Shown: in pieces, positions 23,801-35,800 of the stretch | How the letters are laid out: every line of letters starts with the position of its first letter | Position numbering within the stretch: the stretch's first letter is position 1 | Source of the DNA: Pampus argenteus | Taxonomy: Eukaryota; Chordata; Actinopteri; Scombriformes; Stromateidae | Length of the DNA: 64,000 nucleotides | Reading direction: 5' to 3' | NCBI GenBank assembly: GCA_036937835.1 | Contig: CM072877.1 | Coordinates: 3,322,001 to 3,386,000, forward strand | Notes under the pieces: generated by a model | The model's input: the letters and a program-made list of their open reading frames with translations, nothing else | What the model was told of the DNA's origin: nothing | Databases searched by the model: none | Translations under genes and position numbers: made by a program

Positions 23801-26800
23801 AAACTACCACAATAATCAGGGTTTCCTTATATCTCCACATCTGGACAGCTGGACAATTAGTAACCAAAACCAGCATTATGAGTCCAACCAACCGAATGTT
23901 AGTCATATCAATATGTTTGATAAATTCATTCCCTTATACAGACTGTCCACTTGCAGTTCAATGCAATTAGCCATACATGTCTACAGGTTTTCAGTACAAA
24001 TAACAACAATCTTGTGCACAGGTGTATTTAATTAGTAGAGTTGGGTATCATTTGGATTTTATCTTCTGATTCTGCTTATCGATTCCAGTTCTATGTATTC
24101 TGATTTATTTTTATTCTTGTAAGCATTTACTTTGACTTGTTGATTCATTAAAATAAGTAGCAACAGCTGAGTAACTTATACACAGTGTGTCCCTGGCTCT
24201 AGCCCACAATCATTTTTATTTCTTCAGTGAAGCTGCGTCTCTTTCACTACTGATGTGATGTTAGCTCATAGCATTAGCCACATGCATGCGTGCATGTAAA
24301 CAAATTAACAAATAACAATAACAAATTAACAAATTAACCCTAGTTTGTCCCATATGTTGACATATGTTGGGTGCTCCATCACACAGCAGTGTGGGCAGGC
24401 CCACAGTCTGAACCCTCTCTTGCTCTGTCCTCATTCATAGAGGCAACAGCTGCATTCTTGCTGATGAGATGGGTTTAGGGAAGACCATCCAGACCATCTC
24501 CTTCCTCAACTACCTGTTTAATGATCACCAGCTGTACGGGCCCTTCTTGCTGGTGGTGCCTCTCTCCACATTAACGTCGTGGCAGAGAGAAATCCAGCTC
24601 TGGGCCCCTCAGATGAACATCGTGGTTTACCTGGGAGACATCAGCAGCAGGAACATGGTATGTTCAAACACATGCTACACACATAGTAGAAGGGACGTGG
24701 TTGTTCTTCATGTCATATCCCTTTTTACAAGTAGATTGATACAAATATATATTCTAGATCAGTTCCCAAACGTTTTCCTTAAAGGACATTTATGTTACTA
24801 CTGAGTAAATCGGCAACCTATGTGTGGAATTTACAATATGCAACATGGATTTGAAAGTTACAAATATAATCATCGTTATATTTTTGGAACTTTTTATACA
24901 GTTCTGTGTGCAGTACTACATAGTTAATAAGCTTCTCGTTCTCTTCTGTCAGACCTTGTGGTAATGTTTCCATCCGCTTTTTAGTTGTTTTAATTGTTTC
25001 CTTCTATAATGTATGACTAGGCTATTTAGCCGGCTTGATACAATAGTTTAGCAGAGAGCTCCGACAGAGTGCAGAGGAGAGGCACGAACGGGTGGGAAAA
25101 ACAAATTGTTGATATTTTGGTGGAAACTGGGTCTACAGTTGTGGCAGTTACAATATACGGCGTTGGAACATGCTGACGGTATCAATAACCCCCAACCACT
25201 TTCATTACCGTGATTATTGTCAGCAGCCTATTTTTGCAGGTAATAAACTATGCCATGACTTTCTATATTAACATTAGTGTGGCTAACAGGTGTTTAGTTG
25301 TAACATTCAGTGACAGAGAGAACTGCGTTTTACCTGACTGCCTGTGTCAAGATCACACACATCATGTTCTTCCTCACAGGTTATGTTCTGTGTGCACTCA
25401 AATTTGTTTTTAAATGAATTTAACTGTTAACACCCAGCAGATAATACTTACCAGTCAAGGGGAAAATAAATACTCTTTCAGAATATGATTGTTTGTGTGG
25501 AATCTAAGACACTGACTGCATTTAAAGTGATTTCACACCTACTTTGTTTACAGTTTTTGAAGCCACACACGCAAAACACAAGTCTTTTCCAGCTTTCATT
25601 TTAGCAAAAGCAGCGTTTCGTGTTTTCCAGCAAAAAGCAAATGCACATTATAATATACAATCAAATCAAGTATGTATCCATGATCCTGTTTTTAAAGTGA
25701 TCTAGATAATTAATTCAGTACCAGTTAATATCGCACAACCAACTGCATTATCACTTGACAAAACTTAATGCGCATACAAGTGTAGCAGGTAAAAAAACCC
25801 TGCTCCATCCTGCCTACGGCATGTGTCTCATCTAGTGTATTTCAGTTGTTAACCATGAAATGTAAAGTGCAAAAACACACTAGCTACTAAATGATGTGAC
25901 CATTTACCACCTGAGAATTATGACTGAAACAGCATCTTTGATGTGTGATTATAAACGGGTTCACTTGGGGACCCCCAGGTTGGGAACCAGTGTTCTACAT
26001 TATTTACAATAACAACATTTGTACTTTCCCCTTTTCCTGTAACCTTTAATGTTAAGATGTATAGATGTTGTCTGTTAATGACCGCCTTAACATTTGTGAT
26101 GTCCCCTTTTTTGTTTTCCTTTTAATAGATCAGGACACACGAGTGGATGCACGCCCACAATAAGAGACTGAAATTCAACATCCTCCTCACAACATATGAG
26201 ATTCTTCTCAAAGACAAGGTCAGCAGCTTCTTTACTTTATCATGAATCATGGTCTTACTGCATATATCTACATTATATATGACACATGGAATGGTAACGG
26301 TCAGCTCTAATGCTGTGCAGTATGATGTCAGCACACGTAAACCTGTAACAAATGTGTGTCTCCAGTCATTTTTAGGCAGTGTTAACTGGGCTTTCATTGG
26401 CGTGGATGAGGCTCACCGTCTGAAGAACGACGACTCGCTCCTCTACAAGACTATGATTGACTTTAAGTCCAATCACAGGCTTCTGATCACAGGAACTCCA
26501 CTGCAGAACTCCCTGAAAGAGCTCTGGTCCCTGCTGCACTTCATTATGCCTGAGAAGTAAGCCATATCAATAATTACACTTCGACTGACTTAGTGTTTTG
26601 TTTGTTGTTGTTTCTTTCTGTTGTGGACAGGATTATCTTATTCCTGTGTGCTGTAGACCTTCATTGTTGTCCAAACATTATTAAAACCACGTCAGTGAAG
26701 CACAATACTGACCTGAGTGACGTATATCAGCATTATGAAGAGTTTGATGATGGAAGTTTGTTTAGAAACAGCTCCATCAATCACATTATCAGTCTCCAGA

Positions 26801-29800
26801 GAGCAGCTACGTGGCGTGCTGAGCATACGGAGCGCATCACAACCTCAACCAAAATAAAAGAGGTTGTGATACGTACAGAACTACTGTCCAGAGAATGTGA
26901 TCACTGCTATTAGTCTCAGTAACCTGCCCACATTTTTTGTAGTCAAGGAACCCAGTGCAGCTGTGTGGCTCATTGATGTGTTTTTAAAAGTTTTTGGACA
27001 ACAACGGAGCTCTGTGACACAGGAATAATATATATCAGACTTTGGATACACATGCAATACTTGGAATTAGATTAATTCATTGTTGGTTTGGTCCTGCACA
27101 TGAGATTTGTTGACAAGAAGAAATATACACACAGGAAAATCAACACTAATTTCACTTTACACACATCAACACACAACAATGACGTACAGAAATACATGAA
27201 GTACAACACAACAACACCCTGTTTAGGACCGCCATGGTGAGCTCTTCTGCAGCTTTACAGTCAGTTAATACATGAACATGTCACTGGACAAAAGGATATT
27301 CATCATGTACATGTCATGTTTCTCATTACTTGTCTTTCTTATAAGGGACTTTATTTTCCATCACATGGTACCAGCTTGACTCTACTCGCCTTTATTGGTT
27401 TTCCATTAGGAAAAAGTTGTAGCTAGTACCTGGTCCTTTTTTGGTATCACCTCTATCAAGGTTCCAAAAAAACTGATTTGTCAGTCACTTCACCCTCCCG
27501 AGCCTCCCTCTCCTAGACTTTATGCAGTACAAGAGAGCATTAAAAAAGCCCTGACATTTATAGTAATGGAACAATATGTAATACAAACAAGACTTTATAC
27601 CAAGTAAGAATAATTTCAACTATTTTTCTTGCACATTTTGCATCAGAGTAGGAATATAACGTAATTTTATTTTGTACCATAAGTTGATTGTATGGCTGCA
27701 CCCCCCTGATTAGTGTTCTGTCTTGTTGTTCTGTCTTGTTTCTCCAGGTTTCACTCTTGGGAGCTGTTTGAGGAGGAACACGGTAAAGGCAGGGACTCGG
27801 GCTACACAAGTCTCCACAAAGAGCTGGAGCCTTTTCTGTTGCGCCGAGTCAAGAAGGACGTGGAGAAATCTCTTCCTGCCAAAGTGGAACAGATCCTCAG
27901 GGTGGAGATGAGTGCTATTCAGAAACAGTATTACAAGTAAGAGCTGAACACTGCTTTGATTCCCCTAATTGTGCACCTTTATGAAGACTCTTTTTTATAT
28001 TTGTGAGATAATGACAGACAGACAATAGCTGTGTCTTCATTGGTATGAACATGTTGAAGCCTCATTGATATGAATATCATTCATTAAGTATCAGATTGAC
28101 ATTAGCACTGCTTGAAAAGCGCAACCCTTTCAGTCTTTTGAATGGATGTAGCCCACTGGTGCAGCAGAGAGCGCCGGCAAAACAACATGACGGCATCTGG
28201 CAAGGCACTACATCAGCCAATCACATTCATGCACACTCTGGGAGGATTACTTTGTAACCTGAACACTGTTATGCCCATAGAGATGCATCGATAGGCAATT
28301 TCAGAGCCGACAATCAATAATTATGTTTGTTGTGGCTGATACCAATACATCAACCAGTAATTTTATGATTGCAAAATGTGAAGATGAAAAAGGATATATA
28401 TATTTATACTAACACAATGTTTACAGCATTCACCATCCCTACAGTATCAATACAATATCCCTAAAATACTTTTATTTATTGTAAACTTTTTTTTGTAACA
28501 AGGAATTGATCTTTTTTAATATGTCGTCCAGTGTTGGGCAGTAGTAGTCAACAGTTATAGAAGGAGGGCATTTAGCATAATTTATAGTATAGTATACTAA
28601 TAATCATATGTATGTGTTTGTGATCAGATGGATCCTGACCAGGAACTACAAGGCTCTGAGTAAAGGTACCAAAGGTAGCACGTCAGGCTTCCTGAACATC
28701 ATGATGGAGCTGAAGAAGTGTTGTAACCACTGTTACCTTATCAAGCCACCAGAGGACAACGAGTTCTTCAACAGAGCGGAAGCCTTACAGGTCTGTATTT
28801 CCTCTTCATCTGTATTACTTTATTCTAAATATAAGAGGTTTTGGAATTAGGTTTTGTCTATCAAAATTAAAAAAAAAATTTCATTCAGTTTCTACTTCCT
28901 GTTTTCAGAAAACTGCATAAGCCTGTATCTTAGGTTTGTTAACAGGGATATGAGTTCAATGTTTTCTGTTCCACGTAAACATCAGATGCCAATTATCTAG
29001 GAAAGGCATAAGATTTAAAACCGAGAGATTGGTGCGTGTGTGTGTGTGTGTAAATAAATGTAATTGAGGATGAAGGATGGAGTCACGAGCTGAGCTGAAT
29101 ATGCCAGATCATCTCAGGATCAATTTAATTACTAGATGATAGCTTGAACAAATACCAAATATGTATGCCCTTTACTGTGTGATTTAGCGCATCTGCTTGT
29201 TTAATGTTTCATTAGAGAACTTTGTCCTGATGGGGCATTACTTTTAATGAGCTGCCTGGCGTCGTCACAATTGAATTAATTTCATGTAGGAGTTTGTGTG
29301 AATCTTATGTTGCGAGGTGTGGGAAAGCTTGAAAATATCTCGGGAACAACCTAGTTGGCTGAGACCAAATGACCACAGCTAGCAGCAGCATATATTGCTT
29401 TGAGGACAGGCTACTGACTGTTAGCTTGTGTTTGCCTCTTACAGCAACTGATCCGCAGCAGTGGGAAGCTGGTTCTGTTGGATAAGCTGCTGGTGCGTTT
29501 GAAAGAGAGAGGCCACAGAGTTCTCATCTTCTCTCAGATGGTCCGGATGCTGGATATCCTGGCTGAATACCTGAGGAGCCGACAGTTCCTCTTTCAGGTA
29601 GCTATATACATGACCATAAGACTGCTGTACATACATTCATGAATATATATTCTCCAAAAAAGTGCAACCCTAACCAGAAGAGATGAATCCTATGTTACAA
29701 ATGTCCACATTTGAAATGTTAAATGCATTATTTGTTTAGCGGTTGGATGGTTCCATCAAAGGGGAGATGAGGAAGCAGGCGTTGGATCATTTTAATGCTG

Positions 29801-32800
29801 AGGGTTCAGAGGTACGTCCAACGCTTTTGACACAGTAAATGCAGTTTGTGCTTCATTAGACTGTTTCATATACTAAACCTAAAGCTTGTTTGCCCAGGAT
29901 TTCTGCTTCCTGTTATCAACGCGTGCGGGTGGTCTGGGTATCAATCTGGCGTCGGCTGACACAGTCGTCATCTTCGACTCTGACTGGAACCCCCAGAATG
30001 ATCTGCAAGCCCAGGCCAGAGCCCACAGGATCGGACAGAAGAGACAGGTGAGCAACAGCAGCTTTTAATTTAGTCCCTGCTTTTTCTTATCTACACCTAC
30101 GCCTCTCAGCTGCTGATTAGAGTCTTTGATGTTTACTGCTAAAAATATACAACACTTTAAATGATGTTTATTTGATTTGATGTACATATACAACATATAG
30201 TTACTGTCTATCTTGCTGTCTACTTGTGGGCTGGCAGGTGAACATCTACCGTCTGGTGACAAAAAGCTCAGTGGAGGAGGATATCATAGAGAGGGCAAAG
30301 AAGAAGATGGTGCTGGACCATCTTGTCATTCAGAGGATGGACACCACGGGGAAAACTGTCCTCCACACCGGCGCTGCTCCTTCCAGGCAAGAAACAAATA
30401 ATACGTTCATCATAGCATTTTCACCCCAAAAAATCAAATTGAGGGATTTCATCCGTAGTGCATGTCATCTCAAACATTTCAGCTATACTTTTGTCTTAAT
30501 TTCATTCAGTTCAGCGCCATTCAACAAGGAGGAGCTGTCAGCAATCCTGAAGTTTGGTGCTGAGGAGCTTTTCAAGGAGCCAGAGGGTGAGGAGCAGGAG
30601 CCTCAAGTGAGTAATTATATACGGTACCATATACATAACCACACTGTTTTTCTGAAATGTATTAGAGTAGTATTTCCTGAGCTGTCCCTTTCTTTTTCAG
30701 GAAATGGACATTGATGAGATCCTTAAAAGAGCTGAGACCAGGGAGAATGACCCTGGACCCTCCACGGTGGGAGAAGAACTGCTGTCTCAGTTCAAGGTAA
30801 AAACATCTGTAATTATATCAGCAAGTAGACATTTACTGTTTTGTTTTGTATTTTTAAAATGAGTGACACTTGTTGACACACAGTAACTTTGTTGGACTTG
30901 GCACACAGTGTGGTTGATATGGTTCTCTCACCTGTACAGGTGGCTAACTTCACTATGATGGAGGAGGAGGAAATAGACATCGACTCTGAGCGTAGCCAGC
31001 GGAGTTGGGACGACATCATTCCTGAGGAGCAGAGGAGGAGGATGGAGGAGGAGGAGAGACAGAAGGAGTTAGAGGAAATCTACATGCTGCCACGCATGAG
31101 GAATTGTGCCAAACAGGTAACAGCAGTAGGGTCTCTTTTTACTGCTTTTTAGTGTAGAAATATTGGTTCCGCAATGAGCTTCTTTGTAATTTGTTTTGAC
31201 TTGTGTTAACAGATAAGCTTTAACGCTAGCGAGGGCCGGCAGAGCAGGAACAGGAGGTACTCGGGGTCCGACAGCGACTCCCCCTCGGACCGAAAGAGGC
31301 CAAAGAAACGAGGGCGGCCTCGAACCATTCCACGCGAAAATATCAAGGGCTTCAGTGATGCTGAGATCAGGAGGTGACTGTAATGCTCCACAAACAGGTT
31401 TCTCAGTGCAGTAGGTTTGTCTACTCTTGTCACATAATCCTGTTTACATTCCTACTTACAGATTTGTCAAGAGTTACAAAAAATTTGGAGGACCACTGGA
31501 AAGGTAAGTTGTAACAGATTTTCTTTTCTCACTTAATAAATAACACCGTGGCACACTGTCTCTTCAACGTGTGCCATATTCATTCAGGTTGGATGCCATC
31601 GCTCGTGATGCTGAACTTGTAGATAAGTCTGAACATGACCTGAAACGCTTGGCAGAGACGGTTCACAACGGCTGTGTGAGAACACTACGAGAAAACCCCT
31701 GTGGACCAGAAAAGACCTCAGGTAGACCTTTACAGTGATTGCTTTTGGTTTACAGAGTAGGCTGTAAGTAACATTTAGGTACATTTAGGCTAGATGTTAT
31801 ATATTGTGTGAATTTATATTGTATCATGTATTATAAAGATCAAACTTTCTTCAAAACAAAAGATTGTATTAATAAAAAAAGAACATAGAAGTAGGACTAA
31901 AACTAGCGATTTAAAAGCTGCAGTGAAGTTGATTTACTGCGTGGGAGAATAACAGCACAGTACAGTTTTCTTTGCTTTAACCTCATCCAAGCCGATACTT
32001 TAGCCAATATTAACCTACTGCTGATGTATCAGTATTGCCATGTCGGCCATAAAACCCAGTTCAGACTGAAGATTCACAATATCAGCCTTATTTTCACAAT
32101 ATCACTTTCAGTCGTATCAGAGTTAAGTTGCTGCTAAAAACATTTTCTGTTGGTGCTGTAGACAAACAAGGCTTTTATTTTGAAGAATTTGTAGGATGAA
32201 ATGAAATGTGTTTATTGTGTTGCATTACAGTTAGCAGAGCTTTATGCTATTCAGTAAAAACAAGTCGGCACAACAAAATCTGGAGATATTTGGAGCTATA
32301 TGTTCAGTAGATACCATTGTACATCCACTTCCTGTATCCATTTCAAATTAAAAGTGTTTTTCCCTCCATAACCCAGTGACTCTGGACCCCCAGTAATTTA
32401 GAAATGCAGTCTCCATTACATAATGTGTCCATTAGAAAATACTGACCAGTTACGTACTGTAAAGTCACTGTAAAATGTCCCGCTCACTTGGCTAGAAGTT
32501 TTTAATAATTAAATTAAAGGGATCTGTATGAAAAATGTTTGAATGTGTAAGTTATATTTTAATAATAATATGTGATGTATCAAGCGGTACCTTTATTTTC
32601 TTAAACTACTATTTCAGCATGAAACCTGATAAACCTTTATGTTTGTTCATCAGGAGGCAGACGAGGAAAGGTGAAAGGCCCCACATTCAGGATCTCTGGT
32701 GTTCAGGTCAATGCTAAGCTTGTTATCTCCCATGAGGAAGAACTGGCTCCTCTCCACAAGGCCATTCCTGCTGACCCGGAGGACAGAAAGAAGTAAGGCT

Positions 32801-35800
32801 CAGCATGCACTCCTGATGTGTCTGGATAATGAAATCCCACCCATGAGTCTTTGTATTTACAGCAGGTTTCTCATTAATGAGAGCTGTGGGAGCTACGCAG
32901 GGCTGATGGACTGCTGTCGATGGGCTTTCTTCAGTTTTTGAATAAAGTTCATACAGTAATAATAAACCAGAATGGAATTAGAAAATGGCTCGTAGAGTTT
33001 TTTAATCTTGGTGTGTTAGAGCAAACATACATTTGATCAGGGATGATCACAGGTGTAGTTTACAGTAGCAGTCCTGCCTGGAGTGAGGTCCATTCTGTGC
33101 TCTATTGGTATGTCACAGCTTTGACAAATGTGGATTGTATGAGCAGCTTTGAGAATCTTCATGGTGGATTTAGGCTACCATGTTTACACTGTGCTTCAGG
33201 CAGTTTTAGTTTAGTTTTAATCATCATTTCAGTTTTTACGTTGTTGAACTACATCTCTCTCTTTCTCTTGCACTTTTTTGCTTCAACTGGAAACAAAAAA
33301 GATAAAATAGTTAAAAATGATTCCTCTGTAAAAAATGTATCAACCATCTAGAGAGCAATATGAGGAAAAATATTTTATTTATTTTAGTAAATAAAGCATC
33401 TCACCCTCTCTCCCAGTGAATATCAAATAGTATTTTTGCTTGTAACGCCCATCTCTAATATAAACCCTGTAGACTACTAGCCAGAAACCACAGAGACGGG
33501 CTACTGTAGCAGCTGCTCTGCTAAACGTGCTAACACACACACACACACAGCTGCTCTGCTGAGCTCTTCTCTCCAGCAAACAGCAGAAACAGGTGCTTGT
33601 TTTATTTGATGCTCTGGCATTTATTGCCCTCACAAACCTGAGACATGATGAAACCCCACGCCTGACTCACACTGTCTCGGAATGTTCTATAAAATGCTGC
33701 ACTGCTGCTAAATTTGACAGGATCACATCTATTTGTTTGCTAACTCATTGTGTGTATTTGAATAGGTACATGATCCCGTGCCACTCGAAGGCAGCACACT
33801 TCGACATTGAGTGGGGGAAGGAAGACGACTCCAGCCTCCTCATAGGAATCTATGAGTATGGTTATGGCAGCTGGGAGATGATCAAGATGGACCCGGACCT
33901 CAATCTCACACACAAGGTGTGTACTAATATTACATACACACAATACACTATATAATGTATAAAAACAACGTAATAAACACAATATTTAAGTCCTTCAATT
34001 TGAGTTTTCACTGAACAAAAATATTTGTTTCCATTTTTGTAATATTTTCCTTTTAAATATCTGTGCAGAAATACAGATGCAAGTGTAAACCAGTATAAGG
34101 ATGTGATGTTTTCATGTTACTCTCCAGCCAAGTCAAATATTGCTTTTAAGAGCACTGCAAATACTTTCCTAGCCTAATTTTGTGTACTCTTCAAATACAT
34201 AATCAGTAGCATTTTAGAATAACAGCAGCCTTATTACTATTATTATTATTATAGTAATAAGTAATATAGCTTAGTGTCAAAGTGTCTCACAACACTGTCA
34301 TCTTCATTCACTGTCCCCATTGTTGATCAGCTCCTACCAGATGACCCTGACAAGAAGCCACAGGCCAAACAGCTACAGACCAGAGCAGACTACCTCATCA
34401 AGTTACTCAGCAAGGACCTGGCCAAAAAAGAAGCCCAGAAACAAGCAGGGACTGTAAGTCTTGCATCTTTATATACGGGTTACTTTCAAATGGGAAAATG
34501 TGTGTGTACAAGAACCAACATGCCTTATTGTGTGTATTTAGGCCAATTCACGAAAGAGGAAACCAAGAAGTAAAAAGAGCAAAACGCAGAAGACCACTAA
34601 GCTGGATGAGGTGATAAAGAGCCCGTCCTCAGATCCCCTCTCAGACAAGAGGTCAGATGAGGACGAAATCGAGGAGGAGGAAAAGGTACATTTAGACATT
34701 GTTAGTGGTTTTGCTTGCTGGAGCAATAAACGAATGACTGGGGTTAATGTGGAATGTGCATTCGCCCTTTCAGGAAGTGACACCAGTGAAGGCGCCGAGC
34801 AGACGGAGCCGAGTTGACAGGGTGACGGTAAAGGAGGAGGACGAAGACGAGGACGAAGAAGAGGCTGAAGAGGAGGAGGTGTCTTCTTCAGGGGAGAGGG
34901 AGGTCAAGGAAAAGGAGATCAAGAAAGAATGCAAAAAGGAGAAGAAGGAGGAAAACTGGGACATTAAGGAGACAAAGGAGCCAAAAGAAAAAAAAGAGGC
35001 AAAGCCACTGGAGGCAGTACATAAACAAGAGGAGATCACGGACAAGGTGAAATAACTAAATATATGTATTATTACTATGGACCGTGGTGATGATGGTTCA
35101 CAGTGTATAGTCGTTTTTAACGTGGTATTGATTGTCATGTACTTTTATCAGAACGATATAAAGGTTGAGGTACGGGAACGCACAAAGAAAGCCTCCGATG
35201 TGCCGGTTCATATAACAGCAAGTGGCGACAATGTTCCAGTATCTGAGGAGTCTGAGGAGCTGGACCAGAAGACCTTCAGTGTGGTACGTTCCACTGAATG
35301 ACATTAATATGATTCACACTTTGATGCCAAAGAGACCATCCAGTGTGACGTGATCTTTGTGTTTTGTTTGAATGTTGCAGTGTAAAGAGAGGATGCGGCC
35401 AGTGAAAGCAGCCCTGAAGCAGCTGGACCGACCAGAGAAAGGTCTGTCGGAGAGAGAGCAGCTGGAACACACGAGACAGTGCCTCATCAAGATCGGAGAT
35501 CACATCACCGAGTGTCTGAAGGAGTATTCAAACCCAGACCAGATCAAGCAGTGGAGAAAGTGAGTGTGCACATGTTACCAAGCAAGCAAGCTGCCACACA
35601 AAGCACCTCACTGCTATTATACACTGTACACAATGACAAAAGCTCCACACAGTTATCTTTACTAAACCCACATTTACCCTGCGGCCCAAATGCAACATCA
35701 TAGCGTGAACTCTAATTTAATGTAATGATCCTATGATGGTGGTGATGATGATAAAGTCGGCCTGCTGTTGGGCCTGTGTGTCTGGTTATATGCTGCCCCC

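Larger units (their letters stand above)
23614..30386 (+). other. chd1: CHD1 coding exons 9-18: SNF2-type ATPase motor
   Basis: Exons 23614-23738, 24441-24657, 26129-26218, 26366-26556, 27748-27936, 28628-28790, 29445-29597, 29740-29811, 29898-30047 and 30238-30386. Lobe 1 starts at LELRDYQLDSLNWM. It carries Walker A (DEMGLGKT), PLSTLTSWQRE, the DEAH box (IGVDEAHRLKNDDS) and TGTPLQNSLKELW. Lobe 2 carries VLIFSQMVRMLDIL, LDGSIKGEMR, LLSTRAGGLGINLASADTVV and QARAHRIGQ. All catalytic motifs are intact. The last exon ends in a GC donor rather than GT. Confidence 0.95.
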
